Origin: Chitinispirillales bacterium
GTDB lineage: Bacteria; Fibrobacterota; Chitinivibrionia; Chitinivibrionales; Chitinispirillaceae
NCBI GenBank assembly: GCA_031254105.1
Contig: JAIRVB010000036.1
Span: forward strand, 1 to 64,000
Direction: 5' to 3'
DNA: 64,000 nucleotides
In this document: positions 34,131-43,171 of the stretch, in pieces
How positions within the stretch are numbered: position 1 is the first letter of the stretch
How the letters are laid out: each line of letters opens with the position of its first letter
Notes under the pieces: generated by a model
What the model was told of the DNA's origin: nothing
Seen by the model: the letters and a program-made list of their open reading frames with translations, nothing else
The model's database searches: none
Translations under genes and position numbers: made by a program

Positions 34131-34477
34131 GCTGGGTATTTTTTGTCCGGAGAACAAAATCATCAAAGTAATTACATTTAATAACAGCGTCTATTACGAA
34201 AATAATTTATTAAACGAAATTTAACGGCAGACTGCGGAGAGCGCGTCTTTGGGGAACCCTTTAACGCTGTAATCTTTGCGGCGCGAATAAGTCTCTTCAG
34301 CTCTCCGATAGAGGAGACAGTAATCTGCAGCTGTTTAACACCCGGAAAGCGTCATCAAGGCTTTGAGAGGTTCAGGATTAACAAGATTACACTACCTGAT
34401 ACAGCGCATGTGCGCGGCTATGGATGTCTCTATATCTGTGCGTAACCGGGCAACAGAGGTGTTGGGGTGAGAGAGAA
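34131..34477. other. intergenic region, 347 bases
   Basis: Between convergent lipoprotein genes. The 34220-34470 stretch has coding-like composition on both strands, but I find no start, motif or intact frame, so it may be decayed sequence. No terminator hairpin with a T run is obvious. Confidence 0.4.
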
Positions 34478-35167
34478 TTATTTTTTCTTCTTTAAAAAGC
34501 CCGTAGGCTCAAAAATTGTGCGTACAAATTGTTGTGACAGCTCTTCCCATTCGGCAATCACCGCCTCCTCTCTTCTGACCGGAACAAGCGATTTTACCCT
34601 GCCGTAGCAGATATACTGGTTGGTACGGTTGTCCCATAGCACAAAATTGGCTGTATAAATAAGATGCTGCCCGGTTGTGTTAATGCCATGTTTAACGCGG
34701 TTTTCGTAATAATCAGCGGTCTGCGTACCTATGCGGATTTTGCTCAGAATAAGAACTAAATCGGCTTTAGTAGAGTCAAACTGAAAGTTAGTTCCTGCTG
34801 CCGGTATCTCAATTGTCACGGTTTTATGATCGTAAGTTACGGCCTCTTTTACAGCTAAATACCTGTGTTTGGCGGATGGCAAAAACGCGCCGCTGACGTC
34901 AACCTCTTTGGAAAGATCAATAATAAGGCGTTTTTTAAAGTAATTCTGAGCAAGTTTCTCTACATCCCCTCTGCCAAGAGCCCTTTGGTGGTTTCCCTGA
35001 TACACGACTTCGGGCACAGCGTCTTCTATCACTAACGCCAGCGCAGCGTTTATTAACACCTGCTTCTTGAAATTTGGCGATACAATGATTTTAGAATTCC
35101 CCGCACAGTTAACAAAGAGACTTGCAGCTGTAAGCAGAGATAGAATTAGTAGTTTTAAGTTACGCAT
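34478..35167 (-). CDS. putative lipoprotein of unknown function
   Basis: 229 residues. MRNLKLLILSLLTAASLFVNC is a signal peptide with lipobox (Cys21). The mature part (KQVLINAALALVIEDAVPEVVYQG..., TKADLVLILSKIRIG..., LIYTANFVLWDNRTNQYICYGRVKSLVPV) has alternating beta segments resembling outer-membrane-associated assembly lipoproteins, but I cannot name a family. It ends in a basic FLKKKK tail. It is monocistronic. Confidence 0.7.
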   Translation of the reverse strand: MRNLKLLILSLLTAASLFVNCAGNSKIIVSPNFKKQVLINAALALVIEDAVPEVVYQGNHQRALGRGDVEKLAQNYFKKRLIIDLSKEVDVSGAFLPSAKHRYLAVKEAVTYDHKTVTIEIPAAGTNFQFDSTKADLVLILSKIRIGTQTADYYENRVKHGINTTGQHLIYTANFVLWDNRTNQYICYGRVKSLVPVRREEAVIAEWEELSQQFVRTIFEPTGFLKKKK

Positions 35168-35240
35168 ATTATCAACGAAATAATAGTGGTTAGTGGTCAG
35201 TAGTTAGTAACTAATAAAAACTACAATCAATGAAGGATAA

Positions 35241-35377
35241 AAATCAATGCGGAAATAATAATGAAAAAATAAAAATTAAGATACAATAGACTTTTTGTTG
35301 TATTATTGAATGTTTAATATCCTGCTTACGCCTAAATAAATAAGGTTCGCGTTCAGCCATTTTATTTCTGCGTTGTA
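35241..35377. repeat. TTTCTGCATT-family long palindrome
   Basis: AAATCAATGCGGAAATAATA on the left and TTTATTTCTGCGTTGTATT on the right, with an inner stem AAGATACAATA...TTGTATTATT. The inner stem recurs with changes in the 57355-57455 copy. Confidence 0.55.
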
Positions 35378-35414
35378 TTAAAAACACTTCCCAGAAATTC
35401 TTTTCACATTTACT

Positions 35415-36425
35415 TTAGGTACAACGGTAACAGATCTCATTTGGAAATCTTGATTCTTCATACGCAAGCCGTATATTCTCAAGAGTGGTTTCAGCGATAT
35501 TTGTAAGAGCCTCTTTTGTGAAAAAAGCCTGATGGGAGGTTATAAGCACGTTTGGAAACGTGGTGAGCCGCGCTAACACATCGTCACTTATCGCATCGGC
35601 GGAAAAGTCCTCAAAAAAATAGTCCGTTTCCTCTTCGTAGACATCAAGCCCTGCGGAACCGATTTTTTTAGATTTTATACCATTAATAAGATCTTTTGTG
35701 TTAATCAGTTTCCCTCTGCCTGTATTTATGATCATTACCCCATCTTTCATTTTTGCTATGCTTGAGGAGTTTATCATATGGACATTGTCAGGTGTGAGCG
35801 GACTGTGAAGGGAGATTATGTCGCTTTGACGGAAAAGCTTGTCTATATCTACATATTTTATATCATGTTTTTTTGCAAACTCATTATCGGGATACGGATC
35901 AAAGGCTACTATATTCATGCCGAAACCTCTTAGAATTTCTATCGCGATCTTACCAATTCTGCCGGTACCCACAATGCCCGCGGTTTTTTGATGCATGTCA
36001 AAACCCATGAGACCGTTGATTGAGAAGTTGTTTTCACGGGTACGTATGAACGCCCGGTGGGTTTTTCTGTTCAGGGTAAGCATCAGTGCCACAGCATGCT
36101 CAGCGACAGCGAAAGGGGAGTAGGCGGGTACGCGCACAACGCGCAGCTTATTATATGCGTACTTCAGGTCAACATTGTTATACCCCGCGCTGCGCAGAGC
36201 TAAAAGACGTGTCCCGCCCTCATAAAGACGGTCTATTATTTTAGGAGTAACTGTATCATTTACAAAAACACAAACCGTCTCGTACCCGGCCGCAAGGGGA
36301 GCGGTTTCTGTTTTAAGACGCGGCGAAAAAAAACTTATCTCAAAGCCATAGCGTTCATTTATTTTTTCAAAGAACTCACGGTCATACGGTTTTGTATCAA
36401 AAAATGCGATTTTTTGCTTTTTCAT
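35415..36425 (-). CDS. ldhA: D-2-hydroxyacid dehydrogenase (D-lactate dehydrogenase, LdhA type)
   Basis: 336 residues from ATG 36425. RSAGYNNVDL is the substrate Arg region, KTAGIVGTGRIGKIAIEILRGFGMNIVAFDPYP the NAD-binding fold, and MINTGRGKLINTKDLINGI with VYEEE the catalytic Arg/Glu region (here VMIINTGRGKL). VLITSHQAFFTKEAL carries the catalytic His. The enzyme interconverts pyruvate and D-lactate with NADH and offers a second outlet for pyruvate besides the Por operon. An ACGGAG element lies 13 bases before the ATG. Confidence 0.9.
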   Translation of the reverse strand: MKKQKIAFFDTKPYDREFFEKINERYGFEISFFSPRLKTETAPLAAGYETVCVFVNDTVTPKIIDRLYEGGTRLLALRSAGYNNVDLKYAYNKLRVVRVPAYSPFAVAEHAVALMLTLNRKTHRAFIRTRENNFSINGLMGFDMHQKTAGIVGTGRIGKIAIEILRGFGMNIVAFDPYPDNEFAKKHDIKYVDIDKLFRQSDIISLHSPLTPDNVHMINSSSIAKMKDGVMIINTGRGKLINTKDLINGIKSKKIGSAGLDVYEEETDYFFEDFSADAISDDVLARLTTFPNVLITSHQAFFTKEALTNIAETTLENIRLAYEESRFPNEICYRCT

Positions 36426-36721
36426 TTGCAATAATAGCTCCGTTAAGTTTACGGTTTGACATTCTTTTATTATTTCAAATGTTGTGCCGATAGTAATATC
36501 ACAAATTAGTACCCAAATTTACGGCAATTCCGCTGCTCCCACAATTCCTCTTTATCGAAAGGGTGGCACAAAGTGATAGGGCGGTCAAATTCTATAACGC
36601 ACAGAACACGGGGTACTCAAAATGTGCAGCACAAAAAAATACTACCAACCCGAAGCTGAGCGAACTGGCCAAAGCAAAGCGTTAGAAAGACCTGGAGTTT
36701 TGCCAATGACAGCAGCTTAAC

Positions 36722-36954
36722 AGGAATAAATTCAAAGGTTTGGATTTTGATCGTCAGAAGGTTATTGGTAATTATATTGTTGATTTTTATTGCGCGGCTA
36801 ACTACGTTTTAATTAAATGTTGACGGAAGTTCATACAATGGAAAAGAGGAGTAGACAGGGTTTTCTTTAGGGGGTCTGCTGGGGTTGACGGTGATTCATT
36901 TTTTCAGCTTGTGATGTTCTTAAGCGGTTTGATGATGTAACGGCGATGCTTACA
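36722..36954 (+). pseudogene. remnant of a DUF559-type endonuclease-like protein
   Basis: From 36725 one frame encodes NKFKGLDFDRQKVIGNYIVD followed by FYCAANYVLI, then a TGA at 36821. From 36913 the sequence DVLKRFDDVTAML follows in another frame. This is the order of DUF559 proteins (FRRQ...IG.YIVDFYC...NEVL), with the catalytic middle lost. Nothing else is seen in the 600-base gap 36426-37031 except short AT-rich sequence and scattered stops. Confidence 0.6.
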
Positions 36955-37031
36955 CCCTGCATGACAATAGGGAGACCACCTTTCCTTAGAAGGGGAATTT
37001 GGGAAGAGATAGGATGGGAAATATTCGCACA

Positions 37032-37421
37032 ATGAAAAAAACCGCTTTCATCTGCGTTCACAATTCTTGCCGCAGCCAAATAGCGGAAGCTCTTGGAAAA
37101 CACCTTGCGTCGGATTTGTTTGAGAGTTACAGCGCGGGGACAGAGACTGAAAGACCAATCAATCCTGACGCAGTGCGGCTTATAAAAGATGTTTACGGCA
37201 TTGATATGGAACTGACGCAAGCTCCAAAGCTGCTTGGAGATATTCCTCCTGTTGACATAGTTATTACAATGGGTTGCAATGTGCAGTGTCCAAATTTGCC
37301 TTGCTGTCATCGTGAGGACTGGGGGCTTGAAGACCCTACAGGTAAGAGTGATGACGAGTTTTTGAAAATCATCAAGCGGATTGAGGAAAAGGTGTTAGAG
37401 TTAAGGGAATCTCTACAATGA
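37032..37421 (+). CDS. arsC: arsenate reductase / low-molecular-weight phosphatase-like protein (ArsC, thioredoxin type)
   Basis: 129 residues from ATG 37032; longer frames start in decayed sequence and lack a ribosome binding site. FICVHNSCRSQIAEALGKHLA has the C-x5-R phosphate loop of the LMW-PTP superfamily. SAGTETERPINPDAVRLIKDVYGIDM is the ArsC continuation. MGCNVQCPNLPCCHREDWGLEDPTGKSDDEF contains cysteines of the kind used in the arsenate-reductase disulfide relay. It would reduce arsenate to arsenite. No ars regulator or pump is adjacent. Confidence 0.82.
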   Translation: MKKTAFICVHNSCRSQIAEALGKHLASDLFESYSAGTETERPINPDAVRLIKDVYGIDMELTQAPKLLGDIPPVDIVITMGCNVQCPNLPCCHREDWGLEDPTGKSDDEFLKIIKRIEEKVLELRESLQ

Positions 37422-37573
37422 ATATAGTACATACACAATAGGAAATTTCCCAAAACGAAGTGAATATATTTATATTTAGAGTTATCTATTACCTGTTACA
37501 GGTTGCCGGAAATGAACAAACAGGAGTGAAAAAACTGTTTAACCTCACGTTTTTCGATGAAAAGAGTTAAAAA

Positions 37574-38242
37574 ATGGCTTTAAGGAAAGAGGAAATTACC
37601 CGTAAACTGCTTCACCTGTTCGCACTGCTCATGCCGCTTGGCATTTTTTATCTGCCTCATGAAAAATTTCAGATTACCATTTCTCACTGGATACCGGTTG
37701 GTATACTTGGGGGGCTGCTCTTCGGCTCAGTTGTGGTTGAGTCACTTAGGTTTCGGGTTCCCGCGGTGCAGAAGTACTTTATTAAGTTTTTCGGACACAT
37801 GCTGCGTCAGGAGGAATCCACAAAAACTACGGGGAGCACCTATGTTATCGGGGCTGCGCTGATCTGCTCAATCCTGTTTATTAATAACAAGCATATCTCG
37901 TTTATGGTTTTGTCGCTCTTTATTTTAGGGGATGCGGTTGCTGCGATTGTGGGATTAAGTATCGGCCGTATAAAGATAGGGAAGAAGAGCTTGGAGGGAA
38001 GCGCGGCGTGTTTTTTACTGTGTATGACCCTGTTTTACGCGGTTTTTCCTTATATGCCTTTCGTTCTTGATCCATGGGGAGGAAGTGTGCCGCTTCTTAT
38101 AGCTGCCGTATCTTCACTTTCGATAACTGTATTCGAATTGATTCCTTTAAAAATCACGCCAAAAGTGACTATCAATGATAATCTGGCGGTTCCGGTTATT
38201 ACGGGCGGGATTATGCTTTTGCTGGAGAGAGTGATGTTTTGA
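37574..38242 (+). CDS. dolichol kinase / CTP-dependent lipid kinase-like membrane protein
   Basis: 222 residues with about six or seven membrane helices. The start RKEEITRKLLHLFALLMPL, the GDAVAAIVGLSIGRIKIGKKSLEGSAAC segment (the GKKS-x-E-G-S motif) and FELIPLKITPKVTINDNLAVPVITGG near the end are the signature of the Dgk1/Sec59/VTE5 family. Members phosphorylate polyprenol, diacylglycerol or phytol using CTP. The bacterial substrate is unknown. Confidence 0.82.
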   Translation: MALRKEEITRKLLHLFALLMPLGIFYLPHEKFQITISHWIPVGILGGLLFGSVVVESLRFRVPAVQKYFIKFFGHMLRQEESTKTTGSTYVIGAALICSILFINNKHISFMVLSLFILGDAVAAIVGLSIGRIKIGKKSLEGSAACFLLCMTLFYAVFPYMPFVLDPWGGSVPLLIAAVSSLSITVFELIPLKITPKVTINDNLAVPVITGGIMLLLERVMF

Positions 38243-38296
38243 TTTGAAGTTGGGGTAAATAATTATTCACCCTGTTACGGATCAGATTCCCAGTAT

Positions 38297-38575
38297 CGGG
38301 CTGATAGTTATTGGATAAAAATATTTGGAAACATTCTTGACGGAATGGCAGGTTTCGCCTATGTTACGGATCTTGATACCAATGAGATTTTATTTGCCAA
38401 CAAAGAGATGCTTAAGGTTTTTGGTAATAGCATTATAGATAAAAAGTGCTATGAGGTATTCCGAACCGATTGCGAAAAGAGATGCGACTTCTGTCCGGTT
38501 AATACGCTGATTGAAAAACAAAACATAATCATGTTTTGGGAGGATGATATATCAGCATCTAAGTTATTGATTTAA
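38297..38575 (+). pseudogene. truncated PAS-domain fragment of a sensor kinase
   Basis: The frame encodes IFGNILDGMAGFAYVTDLDTNEILFANKEMLKVFG followed by KCYEVFRTDCEKRCDFCP. This is a PAS domain with a cysteine pattern like that of the hybrid kinase at 16800. It stops after 76 residues from the ATG at 38345, with no transmitter. Upstream bases hold the inverted 15-mer ATTCCCAGTATCGGG (38286-38300). A separate short PAS protein is conceivable, but truncation is more likely. Confidence 0.55.
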
Positions 38576-38654
38576 AACAAGATACACAAAGTCAATCAAC
38601 CTTGGTCAATTATCAATATAATATTTGCTAATGCTTTGGTATTCGCACTGATTT

Positions 38655-39450
38655 TTACTTTTCGCTAAGTTTCTTCAAAAGCTCACTTGCTTCGGTAACA
38701 CCCTGTTTAATGAGTTCCTCAAGCTCTTTCAATGTCTCTTTTTTAGCTTCTTCTTTGGCTTCTTCCTTGCCAATTTTAATACCCTTTTCAAGGCTTTCCT
38801 GCTCTCTTACTTTCAGAGCTTCTTCTAACTTCCATTCTTTTAGCAGCATATTCATAACCTCCGATCCGTTGGTTTCTAAGAACTCCTTTAATATATTACG
38901 ATTTATACAATAAGTTATAGCACGCGAAATAGCGTTTTCAAGATTTTTAGTTTCCTTTTCGTACTCACGTACCATATGTACGAATGATTCATAACCATCA
39001 AGCGTAGTGCTTCTTTGGGCTATTTGGACATTGTGTCCTTTATTAATATTGTATATTTTTACCGTAAGTTCAAGCTCTATCGGATTTTTTTCACCGTATT
39101 TAGCGAACATATCTGACAATCTCAAGGTCTGTTCATCCTGCATTTTTTCTTTGCCATTGTAAAGAACTATAAACTCAGGCCGTGGAATAGTTACCCGTTG
39201 TACACGGTATAGGTTATCATTTTGACAAATCTTTTCATATACTCTTGCAATGTAAAGCAACATCCGTAAAGGCATATTTTCATTAATGGTGGATTGATGT
39301 TCAATAAGAACAACTATTTTGCCGTCAATAACAAATGAGATGTCGTTTATCTGTTCCATGAACAGCACGTTTCTAAGGGTCGCTATTTCTACATCGGTAT
39401 CCAAACCATAATTGGTTTCAAAAATCGCATTATAAAGCTCTATGGCTATT
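38655..39450 (-). pseudogene. Rpn family nuclease/transposase-like protein, 5'-damaged
   Basis: 249 residues are readable from a TTG at 39404. The frame continues upstream as IAIELYNAIFETNYG to an in-frame TGA near 39450, where the family's N-terminal start (…FTKLF.NKE) should be. An adjacent frame reads FFTLKNS, which points to a small frameshift. The remaining protein has NDISFVIDGKIVVLIEHQSTINENMPLRMLLYIARVYEKI (Asp and E-x-Q core), FIVLYNGKE, ILKEFLETNGSEVMNMLL and a charged coiled-coil tail (GKEEAKEEAKKETLKELEELIKQG). It is related to, but in a different subgroup from, the protein at 5214. Confidence 0.68.
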
Positions 39451-39767
39451 TTTCAGCGTAAAAAATGAGGCTCAATAAATTATGAAGACACTATAACAGG
39501 TCTTATTGATGCGGCGGAACCGGATTTAAATAAAATGAGTGGGGAAACAGGGGAGATATGTAAGCTTCTACAAGCGTATCCTGGGCTCACAAAGGATGTG
39601 TTGCGTTAGTACAAAAGGCGAAGTTTCAAAATTCAAAAGATTCGGGCTTTTAAATTTTTTCTTTATAAATTGGAAACAGGATGGAGAACTTATGACATGA
39701 CTTCTCTAAAATCCGGCCCCAATGCCTGTGCTTTTATTTATTTTCTGAATACAATAAAGGAGAAATA
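39451..39767. other. intergenic region with a possible decayed C-terminal coding fragment
   Basis: From 39469 a plus-strand frame reads INYEDTITGLIDAAEPDLNK followed by MSGETGEICKLLQAYPGL and stops at TAG 39607-39609. It has coding-like composition but no start or recognised family. It is best seen as the tail of a lost gene next to the damaged nuclease. The rest is AT-rich and ends in the AATAAAGGAG ribosome binding site of the next gene. Confidence 0.4.
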
Positions 39768-41465
39768 ATGGGATTCAAAAAACTACCTTACGGTCTACCA
39801 AATTTTGCGGATTTAATAGAAAGCGGCTACGCTTATGTTGATAAAACCAATTTTATAGAGCTATTGGAGAATGAGAACAATCGTACCCAAATCTTTTTGC
39901 GTCCCCGCAGATTCGGTAAGAGCCTGTTCTTATCTGTGTTGGAGAATTATTATGATATGGGCGGCAAGGATAAATTTGAGTCTCTCTTCGGTAATCTTTA
40001 TATCGGCAAGCATCCCACGCCTGAACAGGGAATGTACGCGATTTTGAAGTTTGATTTTTCCGGTTTGGACACCGCTAACAGCCGCGAGGAATTTAAGACA
40101 TCGTTTTTAAACCGTGTTGAAGATAGTGTTATTGCTTTTTTTGACAGATATGAAAATATATTCACGAATGCCGCCGTGGAATCAAAGAGAATTGCGGAAC
40201 AAAAACCAAGAATAGAAGCATTAGGTTTTGCTTATAGAGCGGCAGCGAAAGCAGATGTTAAGCTTTTTGTCATGATAGACGAATACGACCATTTCTCCAA
40301 TAATCTTATAGCAATGGGTGAAACTTACAATGACGAGGTAAAAGCCGGCGGTATAGTCAAAGCGTTTTACGAACGGCTAAAATCAGGAACCACGTCCGTA
40401 GTCAGACGTATGTTCATAACCGGTATGAGTCCCATGATGTTGAGTGACCTTGCAAGCAGTTTTAACATGTCAACCAACTACAGCCTTACCGAGAAATACA
40501 ATGAGATGTTCGGTTTTACAAAAGAAGAGGTGCAGTGGCTTATACAGGAAACCGGAGTAGACAAAAACCTTATAACGGTAGATATGGAATACTACTATAA
40601 TGGGTATAAATTTCATAAAGACGCAAAAAATAAAGTTTATAATTCACAAATGGTTTTGTATCTTTTTGATCAAATTTTATTCTCAGGCAAACAGCCCGAA
40701 CAAATAATCGACCCTAACCTGCGAACCGATCCGCAGCGTTTACACCGCTTTGCCGAAGACGAAAATAATCTAAAAACGATACTGAGCATAATAGAGAATG
40801 GCGGTATTAGTGCGAGAATAAATGATGTGTTTTCATTAGACAATCTGAACCGCAGTGAATACTTTGTCTCCTATCTGTTTTATATTGGGATGCTTACAAA
40901 CGGCGGTGGTTTTTTAGGAGAAACATATCTAAAAATTCCCAATTATTCCATAAAAACGCTCTATTGGGAATATTTAGCGCTTCATATACAGAATTTGGAA
41001 AAAAATACGACCCGCTATGATAACTTTAAGAAAACTGTTCGTGAAATGGCACTTCATGGAACCGTTGAATCTTATTTGGATTTCTTCTCAGGAAGCATTT
41101 TGAACCATCTTTCCAATAGAGATTTGACGAAGTTTGATGAAAAATACATAAAAGCCATGTTGCTGGCTAATCTGCTCATGAGCAACCTGTATCTGCCTAA
41201 ATCCGAAGACGAAAACATAAACGGTTACACAGATATATATCTGCAAAAGCATCCCGCCATAAAAGATATAAAATACGAATATGTATTTGAAATAAAGTAC
41301 ATCAAAGCCAACACCGATAAAAAAGAGAAAGACTCAAAACTTGCCGAGGCAATCGGCCAAATTGAGAAATACAAAAAAGATCCGCGTTTCGCCAACAGAA
41401 CCGACCTGAAATTTTTCGCGCTTATCTTTGAGGGAAAAGGTACTTACGAAGTGGCGGAGGTGTAG
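39768..41465 (+). CDS. AAA-ATPase-like / PD-(D/E)XK nuclease superfamily protein (DUF1703 type)
   Basis: 565 residues, with AAAGGAG 6 bases before ATG. It starts KKLPYGLPNFADLIESGYAYVDKTNFI, then FLRPRRFGKSLFLSVLENYY (P-loop variant), KLFVMIDEYDHFSNN (Walker B) and RMFITGMSPMML (sensor). The C-terminal third has the nuclease core VFEIKYIKANTDKKEKDSKLAEAIGQIEKYK (E-x-K). This family is abundant in Bacteroidetes, Fibrobacter and spirochaetes in variable regions. A role in mobility or defence is suspected but unproven. Confidence 0.88.
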   Translation: MGFKKLPYGLPNFADLIESGYAYVDKTNFIELLENENNRTQIFLRPRRFGKSLFLSVLENYYDMGGKDKFESLFGNLYIGKHPTPEQGMYAILKFDFSGLDTANSREEFKTSFLNRVEDSVIAFFDRYENIFTNAAVESKRIAEQKPRIEALGFAYRAAAKADVKLFVMIDEYDHFSNNLIAMGETYNDEVKAGGIVKAFYERLKSGTTSVVRRMFITGMSPMMLSDLASSFNMSTNYSLTEKYNEMFGFTKEEVQWLIQETGVDKNLITVDMEYYYNGYKFHKDAKNKVYNSQMVLYLFDQILFSGKQPEQIIDPNLRTDPQRLHRFAEDENNLKTILSIIENGGISARINDVFSLDNLNRSEYFVSYLFYIGMLTNGGGFLGETYLKIPNYSIKTLYWEYLALHIQNLEKNTTRYDNFKKTVREMALHGTVESYLDFFSGSILNHLSNRDLTKFDEKYIKAMLLANLLMSNLYLPKSEDENINGYTDIYLQKHPAIKDIKYEYVFEIKYIKANTDKKEKDSKLAEAIGQIEKYKKDPRFANRTDLKFFALIFEGKGTYEVAEV

Positions 41466-41791
41466 GTCAAAATGAGTTCATATTTAATAATATTAGTTTG
41501 CGGAACGACTTGACCAGTTTGGTAGGAGTCTTGAGATTTATGCTTGGATATTATGAACCGTCTGAACATGTCCGGTTAAAATGTTGGATTGAGTAATATA
41601 GGAAAGCCCTTGTAACCAAATACCGTTTCCGTAACAAGATTTCACCATATTCAAGTTTACATAATATGTATTATGCGACATCGTTAAACTATTCAATAAG
41701 TATTCGATTAGTAATTATTTTTTTGCAGGAAACGATCATTTATCATTCCGTCGTCATACCGTTGTTATTAATAGCTGGATAAATCACAAAT
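41466..41791. other. intergenic region, 326 bases
   Basis: AT-rich spacer between convergent genes. I see no gene, no strong hairpin and no known repeat. Confidence 0.4.
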
Positions 41792-43132
41792 TTATGAATT
41801 AAAAACCGCAATCCGCACATCCATAACATTGGTACATGTAGGCCCGGTTCTAATAAGACACCCTGCCGCGTCTAATGCCGGATATGCGTTGTGGCACCTC
41901 AGATGATCCGCAGGATCAAATCCTAGTTTGCGCATTTTTCCTGCGGATTGTCCATCAACCACAGCTCCAGCGGCATCTGTCGGCCCATCGGTTCCATCGG
42001 TTCCGCAAGCCAAAATTGTGATGGAATCGTTTCCCTCAATCTCAAGCGCCGCCGCGAGCGCAAACTCCTGATTCCGGCCGCCTTTACCGTAGTTTTCTCC
42101 AAGCGTGACTGTTGTTTCACCGCCGCTTATCAAACACGTGTTAGTGCCAGTTTCGATTAACTGACTTATCTCTTTAATTTTCAAGCAAAAACGATATGCC
42201 GCATCAGCCGCTTCGCCTGTAAAAAACGTTTCTTGCATGAGCGGTTTCAGACCAATTGCCGTAGCGTGAGCGGCACAAGACTCAAGCGCGGTTTTGTTAG
42301 TAACGGCGAGTAGATAGTCTACATTTTCAAAGCTGAAATCTCCTGCGATTTTGGGTGTTTCAGGCGCGATTCCGTTAATCCCGCTTTGAAAATATTCCGC
42401 TACAGATACCGGAATCTTGCTGTAAATACCATATTTTTCAATGATTTTCAGGCAATCGGCAAATGTGGACTCATCAGGTGAAAATGGGCCTGAAGCAATA
42501 GTTTCAAACGAATCGCCCGGAACATCAGAAACCGCTATCACTAATACTTTTGTGGGATACGTCCATTGGGCCGCGAAACCGCCTGAAATACGTGAGATAT
42601 GCTTACGTAAGGTATTGATTTCACTTATATTAGCGCCGCTTTCAAGCAAAAGTCCGGTAAGTCTTATAATATCCTGCAGATCAACCCCTGGGGGTGGCAG
42701 AGTCCAAAGTGAACTTCCGCCGCCGCTAAGCAGCGCAAGCACTATATCCGGAGGCACTACTGAGGATAACAGCCGCTGTGTTTCAGCTGCCGCGTTGACG
42801 CAATTCTGATCAGGCCACGGGTGTCCGCCCTCAATAAGCCGTACACGGCGCAAAGGCTGCGCGCAGCCATATTTGACCGCCACAATTCCGTCTCTTATCC
42901 TGTCACCCAAAACTTCTTCAACAGCCATAGCCATAGACGCAGCCGCTTTGCCGCATCCTACAACCAAAACGGAAGCCTTACTCCCCAATTCATAAGATTC
43001 GCTGATTTCGTGATGGCGTCCGGTTCGCACCTCAAGACGATTTTTGTGAAGCCTCAGCATATGCCGCACGACCGGAGCAGGATCAGCGGCGCGCAATCCG
43101 GTTTTGTAGATTTCTACGATTTTATCAAACAT
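41792..43132 (-). CDS. glycerate 2-kinase (MOFRL family, GckA/TtuD type)
   Basis: 446 residues. The N-terminal DUF4147 domain has VLVVGCGKAAASMAMAVEEVLG, IEGGHPWPDQNCVNAA, LALLSGGGSSLWTLPPPGV and INTLRKHISRISGGFAAQ. The C-terminal MOFRL domain has CLISGGETTVTLGENYGKGGRNQEFALAAALEI and ILACGTDGTDGPTDAAGAVVDG. It phosphorylates D-glycerate to 2-phosphoglycerate; older annotations call it hydroxypyruvate reductase. It is probably co-transcribed with the UDG gene upstream (40-base gap). Confidence 0.9.
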   Translation of the reverse strand: MFDKIVEIYKTGLRAADPAPVVRHMLRLHKNRLEVRTGRHHEISESYELGSKASVLVVGCGKAAASMAMAVEEVLGDRIRDGIVAVKYGCAQPLRRVRLIEGGHPWPDQNCVNAAAETQRLLSSVVPPDIVLALLSGGGSSLWTLPPPGVDLQDIIRLTGLLLESGANISEINTLRKHISRISGGFAAQWTYPTKVLVIAVSDVPGDSFETIASGPFSPDESTFADCLKIIEKYGIYSKIPVSVAEYFQSGINGIAPETPKIAGDFSFENVDYLLAVTNKTALESCAAHATAIGLKPLMQETFFTGEAADAAYRFCLKIKEISQLIETGTNTCLISGGETTVTLGENYGKGGRNQEFALAAALEIEGNDSITILACGTDGTDGPTDAAGAVVDGQSAGKMRKLGFDPADHLRCHNAYPALDAAGCLIRTGPTCTNVMDVRIAVFNS

Positions 43133-43171
43133 AAAAGTAAAGGGAGCAAAACGTGAACCTCTTAATTCCAG

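Noticed and set aside
34131-34477. Possible decayed gene in the spacer
   Set aside because: Several short frames have coding-like composition but none has a start, motif or consistent frame.
37574-38242. Phosphatidate cytidylyltransferase (CdsA)
   Set aside because: The GKKS-x-E-G-S and DNLAVP motifs fit the dolichol/diacylglycerol kinase group better than the CdsA signature.
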